From: Pseudomonas defluvii
GTDB taxonomy: Bacteria; Pseudomonadota; Gammaproteobacteria; Pseudomonadales; Pseudomonadaceae
DNA: 32,254 bases
Direction of reading: 5' to 3'
Assembly (NCBI RefSeq): GCF_001695625.1
Contig: NZ_MBPN01000058.1
Span: forward strand, 1-32,254
Shown here: piece by piece, positions 32,223-32,254 of the stretch
Numbering within the stretch: the first letter of the stretch is position 1
Layout: every line of letters starts with the position of its first letter
The notes under the pieces: model-generated
The model's database searches: none
What the model was told of the DNA's origin: nothing
What the model saw: only the letters and a program-made list of their open reading frames with translations
Program-made: the position numbers and the translations under genes

Positions 32223-32254
32223 CACAACGCCGGCTCCCGAGAGCCGGCGTTGTG
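32223..32254. terminator. Perfect 14-bp hairpin after alc
   Basis: CACAACGCCGGCTC and GAGCCGGCGTTGTG pair fully around a CCGA loop, 18 nt after the alc stop. The window ends at its last base, so a T run cannot be checked. It is most likely a terminator, or an RNA-stabilising hairpin, ending puuE-uraD-alc or separating it from the next gene. Confidence 0.7.

Overview
The window is chromosomal DNA of a Pseudomonas, most likely from the P. putida group. The evidence is the gene order ligA-zipA-smc-gntR-xdhABC-guaD, the GC-rich codon use, a 4.5S RNA gene beside ligA, a P. putida-style REP pair, and a purine-to-urea pathway laid out as in other pseudomonads. This assignment rests on recognition of protein families and remembered synteny, not on a search.

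Positions 1-5890 hold a piece of an integrated phage-like element. It carries three consecutive phage antirepressor-family genes (AntA, BRO-N and KilA-N types), two tiny genes, the amino end of a T7 gp4-type primase/helicase cut off after its zinc ribbon, and a tyrosine integrase. The integrase starts next to the 3' end of the 4.5S RNA gene (ffs), so that end is the probable attachment site; the other end of the element lies outside the window. The first 1.2 kb is poorly explained.

Positions 5860-13920 are core genome on the minus strand: ffs with its own promoter, ligA (NAD-dependent DNA ligase), zipA (division), smc (condensin) and a GntR/FCD regulator whose stop codon lies 2 nt before smc.

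Positions 13920-32254 are a purine catabolism locus. xdhA-xdhB-xdhC (xanthine dehydrogenase and its cofactor-insertion factor) and guaD (guanine deaminase) form one operon. A purine permease lies opposite a second GntR regulator. uraH faces the operon puuE-uraD-alc. Together they take guanine and hypoxanthine/xanthine to urate, and hydroxyisourate to ureidoglycolate and urea. The urate-oxidising enzyme and ureidoglycolate lyase are not in the window. A TTGTATACAA-type palindrome recurs in the regulator/permease and uraH/puuE gaps and is a good candidate operator for the second GntR protein.

Two disturbances mark this locus. An aquaporin gene has been reduced to its last 32 or so codons between guaD and gntR. 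A LysE-family exporter and a 1741-residue dermonecrotic-toxin-like protein sit between the permease and uraH, splitting the cluster.
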